DNA of 64,000 nucleotides from Fluviirhizobium alvei (GCF_030551875.1 NZ_JAUOZU010000001.1:62001-126000); one strand, 5' to 3'. Shown: positions 28,307 through 37,107, counted from the stretch's first letter. A program made the numbers and translations. The notes: a model not told the origin generated them from the letters alone.

Positions 28307-30774
28307 TAGATACTTTGCAGCACGCGGCTTCCGAGTTGCCCGAGGGTGCCGGTGGGCGTGACCTCGGGATTGGCGCCTTCGGGAACAAGGCGGATGATCT
28401 TCGCCGGACCTGGCGCGAGATGGAACCAATTGTCGGACGGCAGATATCCTTCAAAATTAAGCGACAGGCTCTGGGCGAAGCGATTGGCCGTCAGTTTCAG
28501 CATCCAGCCATCGTCATCCTTGAGAAGCTCGGTTTCAATCACCGCTTCCTGCATCGCTGCCATCCGGCCGCGCGGGAAATGGTAAGCGGTGGACAGTTCC
28601 TCCTCGGTCGCTGCATCCACCAGCCGGGCCACGGTAACGTCGTGGGAAGGCGGACCGAAGCGGAAGGCATAGGTCACATCGAAAAAGGCGCCGAACAGTT
28701 CGATTGCCGTCAGGGTCAGGCTGGAGCGTGGTGCAAGTTCGATCGTCCGGCTACCACTCACGGAAGGCTGGATGCCGCCCTTGAGGCAGGAAAGCTGCAA
28801 GGTCAGCGACCGTGTCTGTTCGCTTTCATTGAGCACATGCACGTCGAGACCGTTCGTGCCCTCGTCGGACAAGAGAACCTGGACTGGCCGGAAGGCGCGG
28901 CGCAAGCCATGCCAGACCGGCTTCGGCATCCCGGTCGCATCGATGATGCCCCAGCCGGCGCCGGGCAGCAGATCCTGCAGGGTCCAGACCAGCGCGCCCC
29001 TGCAGCTTGAGCCGGGGCGACGCCATTCGGAGAAGGCCGCTTCGACCACCTCACCCGTCACCGCACGGGAAAATTCGAGGTAGCGGCCCGGATCTTCCCT
29101 TCGCAGCCGCGCCGGATCGAAGCCGTAGAGATCGCCGAGATAGTGATCGCGAATATCTTCGAAATCCCAGGACGCACCGCGATCGCGTGGCACCCGCGCC
29201 TTCCATTTCGGATCATGCACGGGCGGCACGGCGAGATGCGCATCGAGTGTGGCCTGTTCGGGCACATGGGCGAAAGCGAGGCATTCGGCGGCAAATCTGA
29301 GATTGGCGCGCCTTGCATCCTCGAGTGGTCGGCAATAGGCGCCGACTCCGTAATAGTGGCCGATCCCCTCGTTGGGATAGAAGGGCAGGGCGCCGCCGAA
29401 CGGAGAGTTCGGCACGTAGATCACATCCGGCCGCAAGCTTTCCGACTCCTGCGGCAGGATCTCCTCCGTCAACGGTCCGGCCCAGTATTTCTGCGGCAGA
29501 CCCAGCATCGATGCTTGCTGGTACATTTCCGAACCGCCGCAGAGAACCGTCAGCGAAGGCGAGCCCTGGCTCTGTGTCAGCAGCCAGCGCGCTTCCTTGC
29601 GGACCTCTTCCACGAAGGCCGGGTCGGCGACCGGATAGTCGAAATTGGCGAACATGAAGTCCTGCCAGACCATGATGCCGAGTTCGTCGCACAGCCGGAA
29701 GAATTCCGCGCTCTCGTAGGTCATGGTACCGCCGACGCGGATCATGTTGATGCCGGCGTCTGCTGCCAGCCGGAGATGGCGCTCGTAATCGGCACGACCT
29801 CCGGGCATGCGCACGATATCGGCATTGGTCCAGACGGCACCCCGGCAGAAGATCGGCACCCCATTGATCTCGATGCCGAAGCCCTTGCCATCCTGGCCGG
29901 GGTCGAACGCGATATTTCGGAAACCGGTGACGCCGAGCGGATGGGGAACGTCATCGATGATGAGAGTAACCGGATAGAGCGTCGGCTCGCCATGGCTGCG
30001 CGGCCACCAGGGCTTGACGTTCGGAATGGTCACACGGGCCGTCAGGCGTCCTTCTTCCGAAATCAGCACCGGCGCTGTCCAGCCGGCACAGCTGAGCCTG
30101 AGATCGCTTGCCCGACCGGAGAAGCCGAAGGAGACGTCCAGAACGCCCTTGCCCTCGGCATCGAGCCAGGCGCGGATTTCGAGATTGTCGAGATTGCCTT
30201 CGTCCTCGCGCACCATCGTGATCGGCCTATAGGGGCCGACAACGTCGATGCTCGGGCACCATCCCGGCATATGGCCGAGCAGCGTGGTGCGGATGAGGCG
30301 CAGCCCCGGCGGCGTGATCATCTGCGGACGCCAGCGCGCCCGCGGTCCTTGCGCCTTCAGCTGCGGATTGAGGGCTCGAAAGCAGATCGCCAGCCTGTCC
30401 TCGCCGGTCAAGGTCACGGCCACTTCCTGGGCGGCGAACTGGTTTGCACTCTTCAGCACGCATTCGTCATTGAAATAGACTTCGGCAATCGTCGCCAGCC
30501 CTTCGAAGACCAATCGCACCGGACCGGGACGCTCGCCGGAAATGGCAGCGAGGTACCAGAAATCGCGATCGTTCAGTGCAATCGGGTTGGTGCGGTCGAA
30601 CCGGCCGGCCCGTTCCAGCGCTTCGGCAACGGTGCCGGGAACCGGAGCGGCGAGGGCCCGTGCCTTTTCGGGTAGTTCGGAGGGTTTGCCGCAGGCGCCG
30701 GCATCGGTCACGACCAGCGACCAGTCGCCGGCGATTTCGGTTTTGGTGGCCAAATGCCGTTCCGCTTGCATCAT
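28306..30774 (-). CDS. GH2-family glycosidase (beta-mannosidase-like)
   Basis: An 822-residue cytosolic glycoside hydrolase with the GH2 order: N-terminal sugar-binding jelly roll (about 10-190), an immunoglobulin-like domain, the TIM barrel (about 290-620) and C-terminal beta domains. Barrel motifs include NMIRVGGTMTYES and LGIMVWQDFMFAN. The acid/base glutamate sits in CGGSEMYQQ, where most GH2 enzymes have Asn-Glu; here serine precedes the Glu. There is no signal peptide. It is downstream, same strand, 89 bases after the DUF1839 gene, so it may be the last gene of that transcript. Substrate is likely an oligosaccharide with beta-mannosyl or similar linkages. Confidence 0.82.
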   Translation of the reverse strand: MMQAERHLATKTEIAGDWSLVVTDAGACGKPSELPEKARALAAPVPGTVAEALERAGRFDRTNPIALNDRDFWYLAAISGERPGPVRLVFEGLATIAEVYFNDECVLKSANQFAAQEVAVTLTGEDRLAICFRALNPQLKAQGPRARWRPQMITPPGLRLIRTTLLGHMPGWCPSIDVVGPYRPITMVREDEGNLDNLEIRAWLDAEGKGVLDVSFGFSGRASDLRLSCAGWTAPVLISEEGRLTARVTIPNVKPWWPRSHGEPTLYPVTLIIDDVPHPLGVTGFRNIAFDPGQDGKGFGIEINGVPIFCRGAVWTNADIVRMPGGRADYERHLRLAADAGINMIRVGGTMTYESAEFFRLCDELGIMVWQDFMFANFDYPVADPAFVEEVRKEARWLLTQSQGSPSLTVLCGGSEMYQQASMLGLPQKYWAGPLTEEILPQESESLRPDVIYVPNSPFGGALPFYPNEGIGHYYGVGAYCRPLEDARRANLRFAAECLAFAHVPEQATLDAHLAVPPVHDPKWKARVPRDRGASWDFEDIRDHYLGDLYGFDPARLRREDPGRYLEFSRAVTGEVVEAAFSEWRRPGSSCRGALVWTLQDLLPGAGWGIIDATGMPKPVWHGLRRAFRPVQVLLSDEGTNGLDVHVLNESEQTRSLTLQLSCLKGGIQPSVSGSRTIELAPRSSLTLTAIELFGAFFDVTYAFRFGPPSHDVTVARLVDAATEEELSTAYHFPRGRMAAMQEAVIETELLKDDDGWMLKLTANRFAQSLSLNFEGYLPSDNWFHLAPGPAKIIRLVPEGANPEVTPTGTLGQLGSRVLQSI

Positions 30775-30863
30775 TGCTCTACCCCAACGATCCGGAGGAT
30801 CGAATGCAGGGGCCTCCCGCGATCGCTCGTGGAAGGCCCTTCAACGTCACCATGTGCCTGGAT

Positions 30864-31832
30864 TCAGCCGAATCGAAGCTTCAATTCCCGGGCGATGTGG
30901 TCCCATGCTTCGATCGCCGGATCAAGAGTCGTCGCAAGCCCGTCGAAGCGCTTGCGGGTGATGGCGCGCGCCAGCTGGAACTGCGCCGTTTTCGCCGTTT
31001 CGGCAATCCGAATGGCGGCTGCAGCCAGTTCTTCGGAGGTTTTGGTCTCCTCGAGCCAGCGGAAGTGGCTGGCTGCAAGCTCGAAATTGGCGCCCAGCTG
31101 CCTGAGCGTGTTGAAGGCATATTTGTGGAACACGCCGAACGGACGTTCCGCGATGCCTGCGACCTGTTCCGGAAACACCTTCGCGAAGGCTGCAACCGGA
31201 TTGGCATTCGGCATGCGCGCGACATGGCGCCGGAGAAGGTCAAGCGCGGTTGCCTGCATCCGGGCCGCGTCGGGCTTCGTGTCGGCGAACTTGACGAACT
31301 CCGTATAGGGCAGGAACGGCGGTGCGCCCTCCGGGTAGAGTTTGCCGAACAGCCCGTCATAATCCTCGCCCGAGAGATGGAAGAAACCGCCATTGTGGAA
31401 ATAGTCCAGCTGGCGCTCCTCAGCCGACAGACGGTTGATGGCGACCGTGGTCTTGCCATGTTCCGTCTGATAGCTCACCCCGCGAGTATCGGGCATGAAA
31501 TAGCTGTCCATTTCGACCAGGCACAGGCGACCGCGATCGATCTGGGTGCGGATATGGCTTTCGACATCGTCGAAGATCGCCAGTTCTGTCACCCGGATGC
31601 CGTAGAGGCTTTCGAGATCTTCCAGCGGCACCTTGAAGAAGGTGAACTGGTCGCCTTCGAAATCCTGCGTCACGGTGAAGCCCAGCATGGCTTCCGGCGG
31701 CAGGCCGGAAGCATTCAGGACCTCGATCCAGAGATCGACATAGCAGTTGGTCTCCGGCCAGATCCGTTCGGCATCATGCAGCGGATGCGGCTGATAACGC
31801 GCCGGATCAAGCGTTGGGAAGACTGCCGTCAT
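30864..31832 (-). CDS. DUF1839 protein, possible papain-fold aminoacyl transferase
   Basis: A 322-residue protein of the uncharacterised DUF1839 family. Visible features suggest a BtrH/papain-like N-terminal domain: Cys30 in PETNCYVDLW at the head of a helix, then EMDSYFMPDT (107-116) and a following TEHGKTTVAI strand with His125, then Asp143. The butirosin enzyme BtrH, of this fold, moves an acyl group from a carrier protein to an aminoglycoside amine. The gene starts five bases after the carrier-protein ligase stop, so it is translated with it. The proposed function, transfer of the aminoacyl group from the carrier protein to an acceptor, is inference from motif order and context. Confidence 0.7.
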   Translation of the reverse strand: MTAVFPTLDPARYQPHPLHDAERIWPETNCYVDLWIEVLNASGLPPEAMLGFTVTQDFEGDQFTFFKVPLEDLESLYGIRVTELAIFDDVESHIRTQIDRGRLCLVEMDSYFMPDTRGVSYQTEHGKTTVAINRLSAEERQLDYFHNGGFFHLSGEDYDGLFGKLYPEGAPPFLPYTEFVKFADTKPDAARMQATALDLLRRHVARMPNANPVAAFAKVFPEQVAGIAERPFGVFHKYAFNTLRQLGANFELAASHFRWLEETKTSEELAAAAIRIAETAKTAQFQLARAITRKRFDGLATTLDPAIEAWDHIARELKLRFG

Positions 31833-31837
31833 GCCAC

Positions 31838-32746
31838 TCAGCCCCAGAGAACCTTGCGGACATGATCCGGCCAGAGCTTCACGTCGAGGCCGTGCTGGGC
31901 AAAGAGCGCGAGTGCGATACGTTCGAGGCCGAACCCGACGCAGGCCGTGTGGGCAACGGCGCCATCTTCGAGATTGAGGCCCCATTTCTGGCCGAACGCA
32001 TCCTGGTGGTAGTTGAAGCTCATGCAGGCGGTCTTCTTCGTCTGCGAGGTCACCGGAATAAGCAGTTCGAACTTGAGATTCTGGTCGCGCTGGTTGTTGG
32101 CCAGCAGACGGCCGGCGCGGCCGAAGAACGGGTCGTTCGCCACATCGATCTCGACATCGAGGCCGATCGACTTCATCATCTCGACGCCGCGATCCATCCA
32201 GGTCTGACGGAAGGCAGTGACATGGTCTTCGGTGCCCATGCAGACATATTCGCGCATGCGGAACAGCTGCTGGCGGGCCGGATCCTTCGAGGGCTCATGG
32301 CGGAAGCAATAGGACTGCAGGTCGAAGAGACCACCTTCCATCGGCAGCGGGCCGCGTTTTGCCACCGTCGGATAGAGCGGATAGCAGGCCGCCGGCGTCA
32401 GCGCGATGTCGGTCGCCTTCTGGTCCTTGGTCCATTCGCCGCCTTCTTCCAGGCACTGCAGCAGACCGGCATGGTCATGATCGTTGCCGCAGAAGGAATG
32501 AACGGTTCCCGCAAGCTGCGGAAAGCTCTTCATGTAGCCGCTCTTTTCGAAATAGGCGCGGTTCATGCCCGGCGGAAAGCGGATCGCCTCGGCGCCATCG
32601 GCACCGCCAACCTTGTCGATCAGGCGTTCGAAGGCGGCAATGACATCTTCGAACTGGCCCGAGCGGCCATAGAGGCCGTCGACACCGGTATCGATCAGAA
32701 GACCGGAATCAAAAAGGCGATCAAGAAAGGAAACCTGCATATCCAT
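31838..32746 (-). CDS. Amino acid:[carrier protein] ligase, seryl-tRNA-synthetase-like
   Basis: A 302-residue class II synthetase core that lacks the tRNA-binding coiled coil of seryl-tRNA synthetase. Motif 2 ([11 protein letters not shown], near 145-155) and motif 3 ([10 protein letters not shown]) are present. Zinc ligands typical of this group are Cys121, Glu166 and Cys269, whose spacing (45 and 103) equals that of the characterised Bradyrhizobium enzyme as I recall it. Known members adenylate glycine or alanine and load it on the phosphopantetheine of a small carrier protein, not on tRNA. The partner carrier gene is in the same cassette. The amino acid used here is not predictable. Confidence 0.9.
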   Translation of the reverse strand: MDMQVSFLDRLFDSGLLIDTGVDGLYGRSGQFEDVIAAFERLIDKVGGADGAEAIRFPPGMNRAYFEKSGYMKSFPQLAGTVHSFCGNDHDHAGLLQCLEEGGEWTKDQKATDIALTPAACYPLYPTVAKRGPLPMEGGLFDLQSYCFRHEPSKDPARQQLFRMREYVCMGTEDHVTAFRQTWMDRGVEMMKSIGLDVEIDVANDPFFGRAGRLLANNQRDQNLKFELLIPVTSQTKKTACMSFNYHQDAFGQKWGLNLEDGAVAHTACVGFGLERIALALFAQHGLDVKLWPDHVRKVLWG

Positions 32747-32751
32747 GTCGA

Positions 32752-33936
32752 TTACTCCGAAAGGCTCGTGTTCTGCTTGTGGATCAGCAGCATGTTGGAA
32801 GAATTGGCGAGGATGCGGTCGTTCGAAATCATCAGCTGCGCCGAATGGGCATCGCGAAGATGGCGGCCGAGCGAATAGGGCGTGCCATTCTTGTAGCCGA
32901 GGATGCCGCAGATCAGCATGGCATGGTTGATGATGGTCAGGATCATCTCGGAAGAAGCGATCTTGATGTTGTTCATCTCGATCGCAAAGCCGACGGAGGA
33001 AAGCTTCTCCTCGTCCTTCTTTGCCTCTTCATAGGCCTTGAGGCCGGAGACGATGTTGGATTTCACCAGTTGCAGCTGGCTGGAAACTTCGGCAAGTCGT
33101 AGCGCACCCGGCGGAACGGTGCCCGGCTTCTGGCGCGCGGCGGCGCGAACGAAAGAATGGGCGCGATTGACGGCATCGACCGCGATACCATACCAGACCC
33201 CGCTCCACAGAAGATGCGAGTTGGCAAGCATCGACTGGGCCGCGATTTCGGCGAAACCTTGCGGGAATATCTGTTCGGCCGGGGCTTCACCCTTGAAGAG
33301 GAAACCTTCCGAGCAGGTGCCGCGCATGCCGAGCGTATCCCAGTCATGGGTCTTCTCGAGCGTGTACTGGTCTTTCAGGAAAACCGTCATCACCTGATCG
33401 GTGGTGGCCGCATCCTTGTGGGCGCGCGAGGTGATCAGGATCGCATCGGATTGAAGACCATAGGAAATCACCGTCGCTTCCTTGGTCAGGCGGCAGATGC
33501 CGTCTTCGACCTCGATAGCGCAGAGCGAATTGCGAAGGTTGCCGCCGATGCCGCCTTCGGTGGTAGCGGAGCCGAGCAGGAGCTGTTCGGCAACGATACG
33601 GCGCATGAAGTCGCGGTGCCATTCGGTTTCCATCCCATGTTCGACCAGGCTCGAAAGCTTGATATGGTGCATGGAGAAGATCATGGAGCTCGAGGCGCAA
33701 GCCTGCGAGATGATCGAGCAGAGTTCGGTGATCTGGGCCGTGGTGGCGCCTTCGCCGCCGAGTTCCACCGGGATCTGGATCGACATCAGGCGCTCGGCCT
33801 TCATGGCGTCGATCGCCGCCTGCGGGAAGCAGCCGTTCTTGTCGACGAAATCGGCATGGGCCTTGGCAACGGCGGCAACGCGTGATGCCCGCTCAGCCAG
33901 CGAGCCGCTGGCTGTCTTGACCGGGATGTTCATCAT
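32752..33936 (-). CDS. Acyl-CoA dehydrogenase-like flavoprotein of the carrier-protein cassette
   Basis: A 394-residue acyl-CoA dehydrogenase-fold protein. The N-terminal helical domain has [13 protein letters not shown], the middle strand region has [12 protein letters not shown] (flavin contact), and a C-terminal helical bundle follows. The usual C-terminal catalytic glutamate of the YEGT type is not seen; the region reads [10 protein letters not shown]. Its ATG overlaps the carrier-protein stop (ATGA), and the ligase gene follows five bases downstream. By analogy with dehydrogenases that oxidise prolyl groups on peptidyl carriers, it may oxidise the carrier-bound aminoacyl group; that is inference. 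Confidence 0.8.
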   Translation of the reverse strand: MMNIPVKTASGSLAERASRVAAVAKAHADFVDKNGCFPQAAIDAMKAERLMSIQIPVELGGEGATTAQITELCSIISQACASSSMIFSMHHIKLSSLVEHGMETEWHRDFMRRIVAEQLLLGSATTEGGIGGNLRNSLCAIEVEDGICRLTKEATVISYGLQSDAILITSRAHKDAATTDQVMTVFLKDQYTLEKTHDWDTLGMRGTCSEGFLFKGEAPAEQIFPQGFAEIAAQSMLANSHLLWSGVWYGIAVDAVNRAHSFVRAAARQKPGTVPPGALRLAEVSSQLQLVKSNIVSGLKAYEEAKKDEEKLSSVGFAIEMNNIKIASSEMILTIINHAMLICGILGYKNGTPYSLGRHLRDAHSAQLMISNDRILANSSNMLLIHKQNTSLSE

Positions 33937-34184
33937 GCCACCTCGCGATTGTCGATGATGGTGGACAGCGTACGCTCGATCGCCTCGATGCTCTGGAACG
34001 ACTTGCGGTTCAACAGATTGTCGGGGAATTCGACGTCGAAATTCTCTTCGAGTGCCAGCATCAGCTGCACGGATGCGAAGGAGGAGAGTCCTGCGGCATA
34101 GAGATCGGCATTGTCTGCCAGTTCCGCCGCATCGACCGACAATCCACCATGCTTCTTCAAGAGTTCGCGGATTTTGCTGTTCAT
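33933..34184 (-). CDS. Acyl/aminoacyl carrier protein
   Basis: An 83-residue acidic four-helix carrier protein. The phosphopantetheine serine is Ser35 in YAAGLSSFASVQLM, aligning with the DSL motif of acyl carrier proteins but with Ser-Ser-Phe in place of Asp-Ser-Leu. It is the first gene of the cassette, and its stop overlaps the next start. It is distinct from the fatty-acid AcpP, which keeps DSL. Its likely load is an amino acid supplied by the synthetase-like ligase of the same cassette. Confidence 0.88.
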   Translation of the reverse strand: MNSKIRELLKKHGGLSVDAAELADNADLYAAGLSSFASVQLMLALEENFDVEFPDNLLNRKSFQSIEAIERTLSTIIDNREVA

Positions 34185-34325
34185 CCCTGTTTCCTTCCGT
34201 CTTTCGAGGTTCTTTGCACGGATCTTTATTCCGGATTGGCACAGACCATATCCGAAAGGACATAAGGATTAACTAAACGGGGTGGTTAAAGGCCGATTTA
34301 CTTGATGGCTCGAATTTTATCATTT

Positions 34326-34357
34326 CCGGATTGCGGTTTTGACTTTGTGCAATCCGG
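34326..34357 (-). terminator. Hairpin after tonB
   Basis: A perfect 9-bp inverted repeat (CCGGATTGC and GCAATCCGG) with a 14-base loop, 17 bases beyond the tonB stop on the minus strand. The following bases are A/T-rich but without a T run. It may insulate tonB from the carrier-protein cassette. Confidence 0.5.
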
Positions 34358-34373
34358 GAATACGTAAAAATCT

Positions 34374-35675
34374 TCACTTGAACGTAATCGGAACCCGCAT
34401 GGACCAGGTCTTTTTGCCTGTTTCGGCAGGAATGGCCGGGAAGGGGGCCGCCTTGTTGACGATGGCAAGTGCGGCCTTGTCGACAGCCGCATCGCCTGAG
34501 CTCTTGCTGACGCGGAGATTGCTTACACCACCGCTCGTCGTGATGGTGAATACAACGCTAACGCTGCCCTTGCCGGGATTGCGGACCCGCGATTTGGCGC
34601 GTTGCAGCTTTTTCTGCACCAGCCCTTCATAATTGCTCTTTGCCGCGTTGCCCTTTTCCCGGTTGTTCGAATTGCCGAGCGACGCATCGCTTCGGGCATC
34701 CCCCTTGTTCCGGGCGTCGGTCTCTCCCTTTTTGGCGCGCGCCTGGTTTTCGCCCTTGTTGCCCTTCGTCCGGTTCTTCTCGACCTTCTTTTTCTTTTCG
34801 ATCTTCTTTTCGGTCTTGACCGGGTCGGGCTTTTTTTCGCGTGGCTTCTCGACGACTTCGGGCTTCTTCTCCGGCTCCACCTTGGTTTCGGTCGGCTTGA
34901 CCTCCGGCAACTTGACGGGCTCCGGCTTCTTTTCGATCACCGGCTCTGCCTTTGCCACGGCCGGTTCGGGTTTCTTTTCCTCGACCGGCTCAGCGGCAAT
35001 CGGCTGAGCCTTCGCATCGATTTTCGCCTCCGCCGGTGTCGTCGACGTCAGAATGTCTTCCACCCGCTGCCCTGTCGGCTCTTCGATCGGGGCGGGTATC
35101 GGCAACATGTCCAAAAGTTGCGCACTTTCGATTGGCTTGATCGGCTCCGGCAAGGGCGGCATCTCGATGACTGGTTTCGGCTCCTCGACGACCGGTTCTT
35201 CAACCGGTTTCTCCTCGGCCACGGCCTCGCCCTTGGTTTCGGCATCGGCCTCTGCTGTTCCTTCGACCACCATGGTGACGATGGTCACGCCTTCGAGTTC
35301 CGTCGCTTCCTCTGGAATGACAATGGCGACCAGACCAAGCGCGATTGCCACGACGATGTGCAAAAAGGTCGAAAGCGAAAAGCCGTCGCGCATCAGCCGT
35401 GGAATGAGACGGTCGCCTGGCTCCTCGGCCTCATGGGCGACCGGAGGAACCTCGGCGCCCTTCGCTGGCGCTTTCGTTGGTGGTTCCGGGAAGGTGCCGA
35501 TATGCGCTTCGACCCCGAGATAGTGCGAGATACCGTCACCACGCGCAAAGGAACAGGCCGGCACGTTCTGAAAATCGTGCCTTATCCGGGCGCGCGCGGC
35601 ATCATTCGAATTGGCGGCGCGAAAACGGGGCGCATCTGCAGGGCGGGCTTCATTATGTGCCGGGATCGTCGCCAT
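34374..35675 (-). CDS. tonB: TonB energy-transducing protein
   Basis: A 433-residue TonB with an unusually long N-terminal cytoplasmic part. The single membrane helix (FLHIVVAIALGLVAIVI) comes after about 100 residues rather than at the very start. A long periplasmic Pro/Glu/Lys-rich rod follows, then an Asn/Lys/Arg-rich linker and the C-terminal TonB domain: YEGLVQKKLQRAKSRVRNPG and VSKSSGDAAVDKAAL. It links the proton gradient to outer-membrane haem and siderophore receptors. It is divergent from hemP-hmuSTUV, 84 bases away, consistent with shared iron control. No exbB or exbD gene is in the window. Confidence 0.9.
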   Translation of the reverse strand: MATIPAHNEARPADAPRFRAANSNDAARARIRHDFQNVPACSFARGDGISHYLGVEAHIGTFPEPPTKAPAKGAEVPPVAHEAEEPGDRLIPRLMRDGFSLSTFLHIVVAIALGLVAIVIPEEATELEGVTIVTMVVEGTAEADAETKGEAVAEEKPVEEPVVEEPKPVIEMPPLPEPIKPIESAQLLDMLPIPAPIEEPTGQRVEDILTSTTPAEAKIDAKAQPIAAEPVEEKKPEPAVAKAEPVIEKKPEPVKLPEVKPTETKVEPEKKPEVVEKPREKKPDPVKTEKKIEKKKKVEKNRTKGNKGENQARAKKGETDARNKGDARSDASLGNSNNREKGNAAKSNYEGLVQKKLQRAKSRVRNPGKGSVSVVFTITTSGGVSNLRVSKSSGDAAVDKAALAIVNKAAPFPAIPAETGKKTWSMRVPITFK

Positions 35676-35739
35676 GGCTGCGGCTGCCTCTATGGATCGC
35701 GTTTTACGCCAGAAAAATAACTTGTCTTTTTCAGTCTGG

Positions 35740-35752
35740 TATTGCGTCAATA
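35740..35752. promoter_or_regulatory. Short palindrome between tonB and hemP
   Basis: TATTG and CAATA arms around CGT, in the only shared control region of the divergent tonB and hemP-hmu genes. It does not fit the TGA-N9-TCA iron-box form. It could be an operator half-site or part of a promoter; the evidence is symmetry and position only. Confidence 0.3.
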
Positions 35753-35759
35753 ATGAAAT

Positions 35760-36008
35760 ATGAGTAACGAAGTCAAGAATGAAAGCGGTTTTCAACGGGA
35801 TGAAATGATCGTGGAACGGGAACAGGCAAGGGCAATGACGGTATCGCCGGCAGGTTCAGGTGAGGTTCGCGCCGGGCATGTCGATGAGGTGCCGGATTAC
35901 GATACGGCGACGCTCTTTGCAGGCCGTCGCGAGATCGTCATCCGCCATGCAGGCGCCGATTACCGAATGAAAATCACCAAACAGGGCAAACTCATTTTGA
36001 ACAAGTGA
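35760..36008 (+). CDS. hemP: Hemin uptake protein HemP/HmuP
   Basis: An 82-residue reading whose last 36 residues carry the HemP signature (ATLFAGRREIVIRHAG, then KITKQGKLILNK). Family members are usually about 55-65 residues. The ATG at 35760 has no visible ribosome-binding site, so the true start may be 35805, after GGGA, or 35835, after AAGG. HmuP in rhizobia is reported as a co-activator of haem-receptor expression. It heads the haem operon, 36 bases before hmuS. Confidence 0.85.
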   Translation: MSNEVKNESGFQRDEMIVEREQARAMTVSPAGSGEVRAGHVDEVPDYDTATLFAGRREIVIRHAGADYRMKITKQGKLILNK

Positions 36009-36044
36009 TCCATCAAAAGGGTCCAGTGAGAGGAATTGGAAGAT

Positions 36045-37097
36045 ATGAAGACGAACAACGTCACTCCGGCAGAAATCCGCGCCTACCGTGCCGAAAATCC
36101 AAAACTGCGCGAACGGGATATCGCGGCCAATCTTGGCATTTCTGAAGCAGCATTGGTGGCTGCGGAATGTGGTCTGACCGCCATTCGTATCGATGCCGAT
36201 CCCAACAAACTGCTCGCCCGCGCGCCCGAACTCGGTGAAGTCATGGCGCTCAGCCGCAATGAAAATGCCGTGCACGAGAAGATCGGCGTCTACGAGAATA
36301 TCGAGGTCGGCGAGAAAACCTCGCTCACGCTTGGCGAAAACATCGACCTGCGCATCTTCAACTGGGTCTGGGCGCATGCCTTTGCTGTCACCAAGACCGA
36401 TGGCGATCAGGTTCGCCGCAGCCTGCAATATTTCGACAAGTCGGGTGAGGCGATCCACAAGGTTCATCTGCGCCCGGCGTCCGATGTCGCCGCCTATGAG
36501 CGGATCGTTGCGGATTTCCGTCTCGAAGACCAGTCGCAGGAATTCGTCGCCGAAGCTTTCACCAAGCTCAATCGTGGCCGCACCGAAGGTTTCGATGTCG
36601 CCGAACTGCGCGATTCCTGGTCGAAGATGACCGACACGCATGAATTCTTTGGTTTGCTGCGCAAGCTTGATGTCGATCGCCAGGCCGCTGTGCGTTCCGT
36701 CGGCGACGATTTTGCATGGAAGCTTTCCGAGGATGCGGCAAACGAGTTTTTCGCCAAGGCTGCCGAAAAGGGTCTCGATATCATGTGCTTTGTCGCCAAC
36801 CGCGGCATCGTCCAGATCCATACCGGACCGGTCAAGAACATCCAGACGATGGGGCCCTGGCTCAACGTCATGGATCCGACCTTCCATCTGCACCTGCGCG
36901 CTGACCGGATTGCCGAAGCCTGGGCTGTCCGCAAGCCCACCAAGGATGGTCATGTCACGTCGCTGGAAGCCTATGATGCCGATGGCGAGATGATCATCCA
37001 GTTCTTCGGCAAGCGCAAGGAAGGCAATGCAGAGATGGCCGAGTGGCGCTCGCTCATCGAAAGCCTCGCCACTGGTTCGAAGGCCGTCGCAGCCTGA
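36045..37097 (+). CDS. hmuS: Hemin-degrading / haem-trafficking factor
   Basis: A 350-residue cytoplasmic protein of the HemS/HmuS/ChuS family with two related halves, each with a DNRLRADxI-type or LFVANRGIVQIH-type strand (IMCFVANRGIVQIHTG, and LHLRADRIAEAWAVRKP). These proteins accept haem from the importer and either store it, hand it on or release iron. ATG 36045 with GGAA six bases upstream was chosen over an in-frame TTG at 36036. It is second in hemP-hmuSTUV. Confidence 0.93.
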   Translation: MKTNNVTPAEIRAYRAENPKLRERDIAANLGISEAALVAAECGLTAIRIDADPNKLLARAPELGEVMALSRNENAVHEKIGVYENIEVGEKTSLTLGENIDLRIFNWVWAHAFAVTKTDGDQVRRSLQYFDKSGEAIHKVHLRPASDVAAYERIVADFRLEDQSQEFVAEAFTKLNRGRTEGFDVAELRDSWSKMTDTHEFFGLLRKLDVDRQAAVRSVGDDFAWKLSEDAANEFFAKAAEKGLDIMCFVANRGIVQIHTGPVKNIQTMGPWLNVMDPTFHLHLRADRIAEAWAVRKPTKDGHVTSLEAYDADGEMIIQFFGKRKEGNAEMAEWRSLIESLATGSKAVAA

Positions 37098-37107
37098 GGG
37101 TAAATAC

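Noticed and set aside
29143-30675. A 510-codon plus-strand frame across the GH2 gene
   Set aside because: The minus-strand frame has full GH2 domain order; the plus-strand frame is its shadow.
31838-32746. A truncated seryl-tRNA synthetase pseudogene
   Set aside because: The catalytic and zinc motifs are intact, the length equals that of known carrier-protein ligases, and the partner carrier gene is in the same cassette.
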